Below, piece by piece: positions 12,701 through 24,700 of a DNA stretch of 64,000 nt. The stretch is from the NCBI GenBank assembly GCA_023362775.1, contig JALMGJ010000015.1:14536001-14600000 (forward strand), given 5' to 3'. The DNA is from Charina bottae. Taxonomy: Eukaryota; Chordata; Lepidosauria; Squamata; Charinaidae. Position 1 is the stretch's first letter, and the number at the start of each line of letters is the position of its first letter. The notes under the pieces are model-generated. The model was given only the letters and a program-made list of their open reading frames with translations. It searched no databases and had not been told where the DNA came from. The position numbers were made by a program, and so were the translations under genes.

Positions 12701-15700
12701 CAACACCACAGTTCAAAAGCATCTATCTTCCTTTGCTCAGCCTTCCTTATGGTCCAGCTCTCGCAGCCATAGGTTACTACAGGGAATACCATTGCTTTAA
12801 CTATGCGGACCTTTGTTGTCAGTGTGATGTCTCTGCTCTTAACTATTTTATCAAGATTTGCCATTGCTCTCCTCCCAAGAAGTAGACGTCTTCTGATTTC
12901 CTGGCTGCAGTCAGCGTCTGCAGTAATCTTTGCGCCTAGAAATACAAAGTCTGTCACTGCCTCCACTTTTTCTCCCTCTATTTGCCAGTCATCAATCAAG
13001 CTCGTTGCCATAATCTTGGTTTTTTTGAGGTTTAACTGCAACCCAGCTTTTGCACTTTCTTCTTTCACCTTCGTCATAAGGCTCCTCAACTCCTCCTCGC
13101 TTTCAGCCATCAAAGTGGTATCATCTGCGTATCTGAGATTGTTAATGTTTCTTCCGGCGATTTTAACTCCAGCCTTGGATTCCTCAAGCCCAGCATGTCG
13201 CATGATGTGTTCTGCGTACAGGTTGAATAGGTAGGGTGAGAGTATACAGCCCTGCCGTACTCCTTTCCCAATCTTAAACCAGTCCGTTGTTCCGTGCTCT
13301 GTTCTTACCGTTGCTACTTGGTCGTTATACAGATTCCTCAGGAGGCAGACAAGATGACTTGGTATCCCCATACCACCAAGAACTTGCCACAATTTGTTAT
13401 GATCCACACAGTCAAAGGCTTTAGAATAGTCAATAAAACAGAAATAGATGTTTTTCTGAAACTCCCTGGCTTTCTCCATTATCCAGCGGATATTGGCAAT
13501 TTGGTCTCTAGTTCCTCTGCCTTTTCTAAACCCAGCTTGTACATCTGGCAATTCTCGCTCCATGAATTGCTGGAGTCTACCTTGCAAGATCTTGAGCATT
13601 ACCTTACTGGCATGTGAAATAAGTGCCACTGTTCGATAGTTTGAACATTCTTTAGTGCTTCCCTTTTTTGGTATGGGGATATAAGTTGATTTTTTCCAAT
13701 CTGATGGCCATTCTTGTGTTTTCCAAATTTGCTGGCATATGGCATGCATCACCTTGACAGCATCATCTTCCAAGATTTTAAATAGTTCAGCTGGGATACC
13801 GTCGTCTCCTGCTGCCTTGTTATTAGCAATGCTTCTTAAGGCCCATTCAACCTCACTCTTCAGGATGTCTGGCTCTAACTCACTGACCACACCGTCAAAG
13901 CGATCTCCAATATTATTATCCTTCCTATACAGATCTTCCGTATATTCTTGCCACCTTTTCTTGATCTCTTCTGCTTCTGTTAGGTCCTTACCATCTTTGT
14001 TTTTGATCATACCCATTTTTGCCTGGAATTTACCTCCGATGTTTCTAATTTTCTGGAAGAGTTCTCTTGTCCTTCCTATTCTATTGTCTTCTTCCACTTC
14101 CGCACATTGCTTGTTTAAAAATAATTCCTTATCTCTTCTGGCTAACCTCTGGAATTTTGCATTTAATTGGGCATATCTCCCCCTATCACTGTTGCCTTTT
14201 GCTTTCCTTCTTTCTTGGGCTACTTCCAGCGTCTCAGCAGACAGCCATCTTGCCTTCTTGGTTTTCTTTTTCTTTGGGACGTTTTTTGTTGCCGCCTCTT
14301 GAACAATGTTGCGAACTTCTGTCCATAGTTCTTCCGGGACCCTATCTACTAAATCTAGTCCCTTAAATCTATTCTTCACCTCCACTGCATATTCCTTAGG
14401 AATATTAGTGAGCTCATATCTAACTGATCTGTGGGTCTTCCCTATTCTCTTTAGTCCGATTCTAAATTTTGCAATAAGAAGTTCGTGATCTGAACTACAG
14501 TCAGCTCCAGGTCTTGTTTTTACCGACTGTATAGATGTCCGCCACCTTTGGCTGCAAAGGATGTAGTCAATCTGATTTCGGTGTCGACCATCTGGTGAAG
14601 TCCATGTATAAAGTCGTCTTTTAGGTTGTTGGAAGAGAGTGTTTGTTATGCACATTGAGTTGTCTTGGCAAAATTCTATCAGCCTATGTCCTGCTTCATT
14701 TTGTTCTCCCAGACCATGCTTGCCTGTAATTCCAGGTGTCGTCTGACTACCCACCTTAGCATTCCAGTCTCCTGTAATGAAAATAACATCTCTTTTTGGT
14801 GTATTATCTAGTAGGTGCTGCAGATCCTCATAGAACTGATCTACTTCTGCTTCTTCAGCATCTGTGGTTGGGGCGTATATTTGGATCACTGTGATGTTAA
14901 ATGGCTTACCCTGAATTCAAATTGAGATCATTCTATCGTTTTTTGGATTGTATCCAAGCACTGCTTTAGCCACTTTATTATTAATTATGAAGGCTACTCC
15001 ATTTCTTCTGTGGTCCTCTTGTCCACAGTAGTAGATCTGGTGGTCATCTGATGTGAAGTGGCCCATCCCAGTCCATTTCAGTTCACTGACACCTAAAATG
15101 TCTATATTTAATCTTGACATCTCACCAATAACCACATCCAATTTGCCCTGGCTCATAGATCTTACATTCCAGGTTCCTATGGTGTGTTGATCTTTAGAAC
15201 ATCGGATTCGTCGTTCACCAGCACCGTCGGCCGCTAGCCGTCCTTTCGGCTTTGAGCTAGCTGCGTCATCACATCTGGGGCTAGTTGAACGTATCCTCTG
15301 TTCCTCCCCAGTAGCATTTTGACCATCTTCCGACCTGGGAGTCCCATCTTCCGATGGTATACCGACATATCTTTGGTTGTACTGATCCATTTAGTTTTCA
15401 TGGCAAGAATACTGGGGTGGGTTGCCATTACCTTCCCCAGGGATCGTATTTAGTCTGACCTCTCTGCCACGACCTTCCCGTCTTGGGTGTCCCTTCACGG
15501 TTTAGCTCATGGTTTCATTGAGGTGCTCAAGCTCCAGCACCACGACAAGGTAACGATCTCCTTTGCTGGAGTTCTCATGACTGATACCTTCCAACAAAGA
15601 GATCCCTGGATGCTTTGTAAGCTCTTTGCAGACCACGGCTTTTTCTGTAAGAGGCTACTGAATAAATATCAGAAAAACCCTACTAGAACAGCTCAACTTT

Positions 15701-18700
15701 ATATGGGCTTGATCAGAGTCACTTTAATTGATGGCAGGTGTGTACTGACTACTATTTAACATCAGTTTGAATGTGATTGGTTAATTCTGAACACAGCCAC
15801 ATCCCTACTTATAAGAGGGTATGCACACTTATGGAACCACGTTATTCTAGTTTTTTATTTTTACGCCTTAAAAGATTTCAGTTCGTTTTTCTATTGAATT
15901 GTACAGCTTATAAGTTATATTAAAGGTGGAAAAAATTCTGAAGTGATTTATCTTGGTCTGATTTTTTTTACATCTGAAAAACCTGGCATTTTAACGGGTG
16001 TGTAGACTTTTTATATCCACTGTACATAAAAGAAATAACCATCTGGAAGATAACCATCTAGATGGCTATTATTCCATCTAGACAAGATTGTCTCTAGACA
16101 AGATGGAATAATAGAAGCAGAGACAATAAATACTGTTCTTATTAATTCCATCTCTTTTTTATTATCTGATTAACTCCTACCCTAGGGTTTAATGAAACCA
16201 TTACCTATCATAGCTGGTCACAATCAACTTGATGCTGTTCTTGGTCTAAAGCTGGACAATGCTCTGTAAATTAGCCAGTCAATTAAACTGTAATTAGGGA
16301 GCTCAAGAGTCAATTGGATTTTGAGAAAGAGTCTACAGAAAATACTTACCCAGCACAACATGGGTGCCAGAACTGAATTTTTTGTTCCACTGCTCTACAA
16401 TATAATCAGAATGAAATCCAATTTCCGAGTTCATTTTCAAGCAAAAGAGTGACATGCTCTCTACTGCCTGATCATGAAAATAAGGACACAGTAAATTTAA
16501 AATAATATGCAATATAAAGGAATTTTCATTAAAAACTCAGTTGACAGAAAATACTGAGTCATAACATCATTCATTTATTTGGGTCACAGCATGACGTGTG
16601 GGCCCATCCATTATTCCTTACCTATCTATTACAGCTTCCTGAACAAACCATGGTTAACACCCTTTCTTAACTTTGCTTAAATACAGGTCCTAAAGCATGC
16701 TCTTGGAATCAAGTTTTTTTTTAGACAATGGTATTTATTGCAGGTGTGACTTCAGTTGCACTGATTTTTCAGCACCTCATAACCCACTGATCATAAGGGG
16801 CATTGGAGGGTAGTAATATAGTTTGGAATTCCCTACATTCCTCCCTTATCTCTTACCACACCCTCTATGTAAGAATGACAACCTTGCTGCCTTTCCCTTT
16901 CAGCTCACTGGCTCTGCTCCCCCCCCAACTTCCTATAATATAACCTCTTTCTGTTAAAGTTCAAAGAGCTGCTTCCTTGATCAGGTTGGTCTGACACTCT
17001 CCAGAAACATGTACTCCATTTAGTATTAAAAGGCTGTTAGTTATCCTTTATTTTCCAAGTTCTAACTTGGACAAATGCATTTAACACATATCTGACTGTT
17101 GTTCCTGAAAGTCTCTATTTTTAGGGATGGAGATACCTTATATACTACTTCTGATTCTTCCACAGAACTGGTAAAAACCAAAGTCTTTTGGGCATCTGTA
17201 GGGGTAAAATCTAGTGTTTGAAGTAAAGTAGAGATCCGGTCACACTCAAGGCAGAGCTGCACAACCTGAAATTATATGTCATTCAAACCTGTTAAAACTT
17301 AAATCGTTTCTCATTTAAAATGAGAAGCAGCCTTCCAGCATTTGCTTTAGAAATGCAAACCTAACTCTATTAGGATTACTTCCTTAGGACAGAAATCCGC
17401 AATAATTTTTTATACACAGTCAAGGTCCAAAAGAGGAGAAATCCCCAACAGTTCAGCTGACAATCATTTGACCCTTTGTTCTGAGAGGACAATACTGAAT
17501 TGTAGAGATGCTCATAACACATTTTTTCAACCCAAACACCTTTATATGCCTTTTCCCTACTAAGAACCATCCCAACAGCTGCCCTTTGTGCATTCACCAA
17601 ATCAAAACCTGCTATTTTATAGACAAGAGATACAAAAAATCCTTTACCTGTTGCACTTTCACATATATGGCAGCTTCTTCCATGGATGTTATTACAATAT
17701 ATGGATCGTTCATGAATTCTTTTGTTAAATATTCTACGTTTTTGTCCCAGTGGTTTCCAACAGCAACAATCTGCTGTGGTGCAGTCTCCTTTTCAACAAC
17801 ATTCAAGCTTGTTTTGTAGTATTTTAAAATAGTAAGTATCTATAAAAAGGGATTAATCTTCGTTGTTATAGTCTCCATTTCTAAGAGAGAAATACTATAT
17901 AGGAGATTATGGGTAGAAGTGATGGAACAGGAAAGTAACTACTTACTAGCTGCTCTTTTGAAATGAATTAGGATTTTGGTTTATGCATTATTTAGATCCA
18001 AACCTGTCCTCTTTTTCTTTCCATTCCAATCCATCAAACTCAAGCTCCCTCACCCCAATGAAATGTTTAATTTATTTACATGGAGTGATACCAAGTGCAG
18101 CTGGTTTTTTGGCAGAGGGGAAGAAATCGTTTTGTCAGCTTATTCCTTCATCAGTTGCCAGAAAGGTACTTCCAAGCCCACACTCACCTGATCATTGGCT
18201 TCAGAGAACAGTACATCAACCTCATCAAACACAAGATGACACAACCTAAGAAAGAGTAAACTATGATGCTCAAGCAGCCGCAAAAGACTATGTGGGGTTG
18301 TTACAATGATTTCACCTGTGAAATGAAAAGGAATGCATCATTGTACATGCTCATTATATCTGAAACTAAGTGAAAATAAAATGTTATTAGCTCAATGGTT
18401 CAAATACACCTACACTAACTTGTAATGCATAGCATAGCCTAGAAAATAAGAAAAAAGAACTCGCTGACTAGATTTATCAAATACACAAAGTGAAAGTGTG
18501 TCTATTCATTTTTGACTTAGGATGATGTGCACATTCAGCTATCTGGCTGTAAACAAGGCTTATGACTATGCTGTCTTAACTCAGTACACTGTAGTCAAGA
18601 AAATATGGTTAGGTAAATCACGCTTTAGTAGAACGTGTGGACCTAGCCATTTTCTCATTTTGTAATGTACCCAGTGCTATCTTCAAACACCATGGCTTAG

Positions 18701-21700
18701 TAGTAGAGTACAGGCAGTCCTCGAGTTACAATGGCAACTGGGACTAGAATTTCCATCGCTAAGCGATGCGGCCGTAAAGCTTGATGTCACAGGACTGCAT
18801 CATTTAGCGACAGTAATCCTGGCACCCCCCACTGCTGTCGTTAACTGAATCCCACCGGTCGTTAGCCGAGGACCCACCCTGATCCAAGCCATTCCCTGCT
18901 TGGTTCTTCCAAGGTAAGGGGCTGCCTCCCCTTCAACTCCCCCCAACTGCCTATTCCCCCCGCTGCCCTTTTGGCTGCCCTGCATCTTGCCTTGCAGGTC
19001 AACAAGCAGCCCCAGAACCACACGGCTCTGGGGCTGCATGAAGCCTCAGCCGCCCCAGCCCCCCTCACCGCTCTGCACTCTGCCGCCCTGGCTGACATTT
19101 GCTGTCTTCTTGCTCCCGCTGCTGACAAGGTGTGCCTGGCCCGGCCCTTCGTGAGGCCTTCTTCCCCAGGTCTCCCAAGGAAACCACCACACATGACCTC
19201 AAGAAGAAAGCCTTGCGCAGCCAACAGCTGCCTCACGAAGGGCCAGGAATGCCTCACCTGCAGCCGGAGCTGGGGGCAGCGGAGCACAGGGCAGAAGGGG
19301 GCCAAATGGGCAGAGATGGGGGGAGATAGGCGGGTGTGGGTATTGAAGCATTGCGGGCAGGCTGCCAAGTGCCCGAATTCTGATCACGTGACCACGGGGC
19401 AGTACAACGGCTGTAACTTCAGGGACCGGCATAAGTACCATTTGTTCAGTGCCGCTGTAACTTTGAATGGTCGCTGAACAAATGGTCATAACTCAAGGAC
19501 TACCTGTATATATTCTGGGTGTAATTCACGAGAGCTGAATTCCACACCTCTGAAGGGCACTCTAGCCTGGGGAAAGCTGGGAAAATCTAAGGTAATTTAT
19601 TATGCTTTATGGCTTCTAAACAAGTGGCCTTTTACAATCTTCATTAGCTGAAGTAAAGAAAGCTTCCATTTTCATTTTATTTTTTGCATAATGCAAGCTG
19701 ATAGCATTGCAACAAAAATTTGTTTTAACCACATTCTGTTGGACATGTTAAGAACCATCCTGCAGGTAAGAATAGAAAGGGCAGTTTCTTCTGCCAAATG
19801 CTAGTTTGCGACCCCCACAACTCTTCAGGCACATGCAGATTTCTGCTAAGAGCAACAGGACCCTAATGTGCATCAGATAATGCTGGAGTTGAACGGAGTA
19901 AGAGGAGCAAAGAGCTGTACACTGCACAATTCAACACTCATACATGCAATGAAGTTTTTGCTAACCAAATTAAAACAATTCCTACATTTTGGATACTTTA
20001 TCTCTGTGGCAATGAAACTATCAATAGTTGTAGTTAAACGTTTTAAGAAGCAAAACCGCCCTGAGTTCTCCTTGTGGAGAAGATGGGCGGTAATATAAAT
20101 CCAATAAATAAATAAAAGCATGACTCTAAAATTCTATGCCTCCTGCTTAGGATTGCATTTATATTTTGTTAAGACTTCATCAAATGCTTAGTTTAATCAA
20201 GTTTTGCTTACATCGTTTTTGAATTCTTACACTCTTAATTTCTTCCTTATTCATTCCCAGGAAAAGCAATTTTGGGTGCAGAGGCCTGGAACAACGGCTG
20301 TAATTTTCCAGGAGCTCAAATACCAGTTCTGCTTTCTTCCGTCCAGGGCATATGATTAATGCTACTGGCTACGTACACAAAACATTATACAGAGATGAAT
20401 CCAAAATATGTAAATCACGCATCTTAAAAAATAATTTGATTAGCCAATACAAACAATACAAACTCATGCAGAGGCAAAACAATTTACAATGGGTTAGAGT
20501 ACAATTGCATATATTTTTGATCATATAAAATGTATCTATCAATGGAACTGACTTGCTTCCTACAGCTTCTGTTTTGACAGCTTAGGGGACCCCTTTCGAG
20601 CAGATTCTGATAAAGATATGAATGAGGGGATAGATGCAGGGAGAGGAGAAGTGGGAAATTTGACTCTATAGGTAGTCCTCAGTTAACGACCGTTTATTCA
20701 GCGACTGTTTCAAGTTATGGAGGTGCTGAATGAATGGTAGTTATGCCTGGTCCCCAAAGTTACAGTCGTTGCAGTCACGGGATCAAAATTCGGGCACTTG
20801 GCAGCCCACCTGCACTTATGACCGCAGGAGTGCTTCAACTCCCCCCACCCGCCTATCTCCCCCCAATCTCTGCCCTTTGGCCGCCCTGCCGGCCCTAGCT
20901 GACCTTTGCTGTCTTCTTCCTCCTTCTGCTGCTGCTGCAAGGCAGCTGCTGGCCACAACAGGCCATCTTCCCGAGGCCACGTCCAAATTGCATGTGACCT
21001 CACAAGCCTCAGCGAGAAGGCCCGGTGCGGCCAGCAGCTGCCCTGCGAAGGGCCAGGCTGGGCACACCTCGTCAGCGGCAGGAGGAAGACAACGGCGAAG
21101 GCCAGCTGGGGCAGGCAGAGCAAGTGGAGTGCCAGGCGGCCAAAAGGGCAGAAATGGGGGGGGAGGTGGGGGGGCGAGCTGAAGAGGAGGCGGTCCCTTA
21201 CCGTGCCGAGGCTCAGGGCTGGGAGGGACCAAGCCGGAAGTGGCTTGAATCGGGGTGGGTCCTCGCCTAACCACCAGGTGGGACTCAGTTCATGATGGCA
21301 ACCAGGACTGCCGTTGCTAATGGTGCGGTCACGTGACGTCTCACTTTATGACTGCATCGCTTAGCGACATAAATTCTGGTCCCCATTACCCTCGTTAACT
21401 GAAGACTACCTGTAGTGGCAGATGTTTACTCATACAAGATTATCAGCCTTTAGTCCCTATTAAAAGCACCTTTTTATGGAAGAGATTTAGGCTCTTAGGA
21501 AGTAGGTATTACTACTTAATTTTAAAAGATGACTCATGCTTGGTTGCAGCATCCAACTCGAGGTGAGCCAGTCCCACTGAAAATATAATGTTTGTAACTA
21601 ACTGTTCAGGCAACTGAGAGGGCTTATTTCAATAGGCCAGAGGCTATGATATGCACCACTTCTCCATTTCCCACAGTTCTAAGCACAGAAATATAACACA

Positions 21701-24700
21701 GATGTCTATAATGGTTGCACCACCAGAATGGATGAAAGTGCCATTATTCATTTATTTTTTACTGCTATCTTCAGACCACTGCCATCTTTCCAGATCCCTT
21801 TTTCCTTATATGCAAAGAGTTCCATTAAAAACACACACACACACACACGTTCAAAAATGCAACCACAAGAGAACCATGAACAATAATAGCCTAACTACAG
21901 TCTATTTTTAAGTACTTGCCTGTAGTTAAGGCAGTTATGAAGCATAACCTGAATATTCTACTTACACCATTTCTAGCTGGTAATGATATGTAACAACTCC
22001 TTGACTGCAAAAATGTAATAATTGGCAGAAGATATGAAAGTGGATCATTTTCAGGAGAGATAATAAGCGAATCATATCCACGTGCTATTGCAGGCCAGGA
22101 ATAAGACTGTGTATGATTAGGTCCTAGGAACTGATTTCTTAAAAGCTCCTTTCAGAAAAGAAACAGAATATTTGATTAAACATTCATACAGTGCTTACAA
22201 AAAAGGAATTAAGATTAAGGTGTGATTAAATGAAACTATGCAATGTTTTTTTTTTCCTTTACAGCCCAACACAACAGTAGAAAGAAATTATGTGAACAAG
22301 CCTGGGACCTGTCTGTCAGTAACATCAGAAGCATGGACTGTGAGAGCCCCCGTTAATTGCCAATACCACTATGCTGAATGTGGCAAAAAATAACCAAGAA
22401 TAATTATTAGAATGCTTTAGTTCAGAACAACTTAGCCATCACTATTTAAGGAATTTGATCAAGACATGACCCAGGCTCTTCCACAATATGGTAAATTATA
22501 TTGTGTAAAAGATAGTAAATATTACCTTTTTTAAAGCTGGAAACAGTGGTGCTGTTTCAAGAGATGAACATGGTTCAATTTTATTACTCAGCACAACAGG
22601 AAGATGTGTAGTGATATTCATCTGAAGCTCCTAAAAATAAACAAGTGAAAGACTAACAGACCATATAGAACTTTTTCACTGTTCAACTTGACGCAAGTGT
22701 TTTCTACCTTTTTATTTTATTTTCCTTTACGGAATAGACAAAAAACACCCAAGAAACATCTAAGAATGCGTGAATCTGCAGCTTTAATTTCTGATGCTTT
22801 CATTAAAACATTTCTCATTCCAGAAAAATGTTCAGATAAATTAAAACATTAAAAAAATTAATCTACTTGTTTCTTGAACTACCTCAGTTTCTTGTCCGTT
22901 GGCAATTTTCAGAGGATCAGGGTTTAAAAACTGTAGAAGCCTGAAAACACACAAATTCACTTTTCAAGCATCAGTTAGAAGTCAATTCATTCAGCCTTTA
23001 CTTTTAGGTTTTTCTCTAAGCCTTCTCACAAAGAGCTGAAGGCCAAATGTATAGCTTTTTGCTGTTTTTGGCTGAAGGATAACAACACCGGGCTACTTCG
23101 TTCAGTTAGCAAATTTGATCCCAAATCTCAGCAATCCAAATCCCAGATTAGAGTGTTTCTTTTGAACTGACAATAGATGTTATTAACAAAGACTTATTCA
23201 GCTATTTATAAAGTATTTATAAAAACACAACATCCAATCCCAGGTCAGCTTCAAGTTTTTTGTTTGCCACATTTAATTCCTTATATTAAAAAAAGTGTTA
23301 TTCCATCATGGTAGGAACTGAACTGCTATTTAGCAACTATGTACAGTGTTTGAAATAACAGGACATGGATCAACATCACGGTCTTGAGGATTAACCCCAA
23401 TACTCCAATTCAGCACATACATTTCCAGTAGCGTATTATATCTGAAAAATTAATTAACAAAAGTATTGATCAACTCATCAATAACAAGCATATTTCTTTT
23501 TTAACTGGTAAGCTTTCCATTCTTCTCCTGGAGAAGTGTGTGGGAAGTTCACCACCTCACTCTGATTCTGGAAGGCTCAAGAAGCAACTGAATGCCTTTC
23601 AGTTGCTTTCTGAGACTCTCCAAGTACTAATTCAGAGAAAAGGGCTGTCTTGTTCCAAGGGTATTGGAGTAGAGAATATTGCCTTTCTGAAATTCGGAGA
23701 GCTCAGCGCCACTGAAGCGCAGCACATCATCATCGTCAAGACTGTGCTGTTGCAGGAAAATTAAAAATTACTGACAACCACACATTTCAGCTAAGTAATT
23801 TTTAAGCCAGCTCAAAATTAGAGGCTCCTAGTTTGTAATAACGAGCCATCTTTATTTTTTAAAAGATGGAGTACTAGCAGTGGCATTTCTTGAAATACAC
23901 AGAATCAGACCTATTTCAAGTAGTAGTAGTAAATACATTTGCCTGTTCTTTATACAAAGCATATGAATTACTTGAACTTTATAAATATTGGTTCTCATGA
24001 TGAGAAAAAGCTTACTTCACCCCAGCGTTGTTCTCATAGAGATCATTCTTCATTTCCTGGATTTTGGTAGTTTCCTTATGTAAGTTGCTAAAATCAAACA
24101 CAACTATTTGAGAAAATCTTAGCAATGTCTATAAACATACTGGTTGGGAAATTAGACATACAGTATGAATCAGGAATCTTGTTTTAATCTGCGATCCTTA
24201 TTTCCCCCTGAAAAACAGCAGGGAAGGGGAAGGTAGATGTGTCCTTTGCTCACAGGGCTGTTTGGATCCCAGCTAATTATGAAAAATGCATCTAGAATAT
24301 AAGCAAGATATATAAGAAGTGGGCTATCAAGCTGAATTTAACCAATCTTCTGCTGAATAAAAACATGGTTAACATTAATATTTTAAAACATTTAAAATGT
24401 TTATTTAAAACATTCCTCAGTATCTTATTAGGAGAACATGAATAAGAAAGCCAATTTAAATTTAAACATTAATTTTGCTCTATGATGCCAACCAGCAATT
24501 TCCTATGGTTTTTGCTAAATGAAATAGGCCTTTAAAAAGGTAAAGGTTCCCCCCGCACATTTGTGCAGTCGTGTCCGACTCTAGGGGCCGGTGCTCATCT
24601 CCGTTTGTTAGCCGAAGAGCCAGCGTTGTCCGAAGACGCTTCCACGGTCATGTGGCCGCATGACGCGCACGGAACTCTGTTACCTACCCACCAAAGTGGT

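Larger units (their letters stand above)
12355..15571 (-). mobile_element. Full-length BovB (RTE clade) LINE, 3.2 kb
   Basis: The unit is flanked by a perfect 14-bp target duplication TTCTCATGACTGAT (12341-12354 and 15572-15585). The length (3,217 bp) is that of a full BovB. It sits inside a Tc1 element in a TDRD12 intron, in the same orientation as TDRD12. Its one long frame (15390-12361) is interrupted by a single TGA. The perfect target duplication and near-intact frame argue for recent insertion. BovB is the partner thought to mobilise Sauria SINEs in squamates. Confidence 0.95.
12081..16022 (-). mobile_element. Tc1/mariner-type DNA transposon split by a BovB LINE
   Basis: Left end at 12081 and right end at 16022 are near-identical inverted repeats of about 90 bp (CAATGGATATAAAAAGTCTA against CAGTGGATATAAAAAGTCTA), with TA on each side. 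Without the inserted BovB the element is about 0.7 kb, too short for a full transposase, so it is an internally deleted copy. A remnant of the transposase DNA-binding domain remains on the minus strand. Confidence 0.88.

Noticed and set aside
12389..14488. Plus-strand ORFs opposite BovB
   Set aside because: Antisense shadows of the BovB frame.
18410..18436. 25-nt candidate for the missing TDRD12 microexon
   Set aside because: It has splice-like borders, but the required frame reads into a stop.
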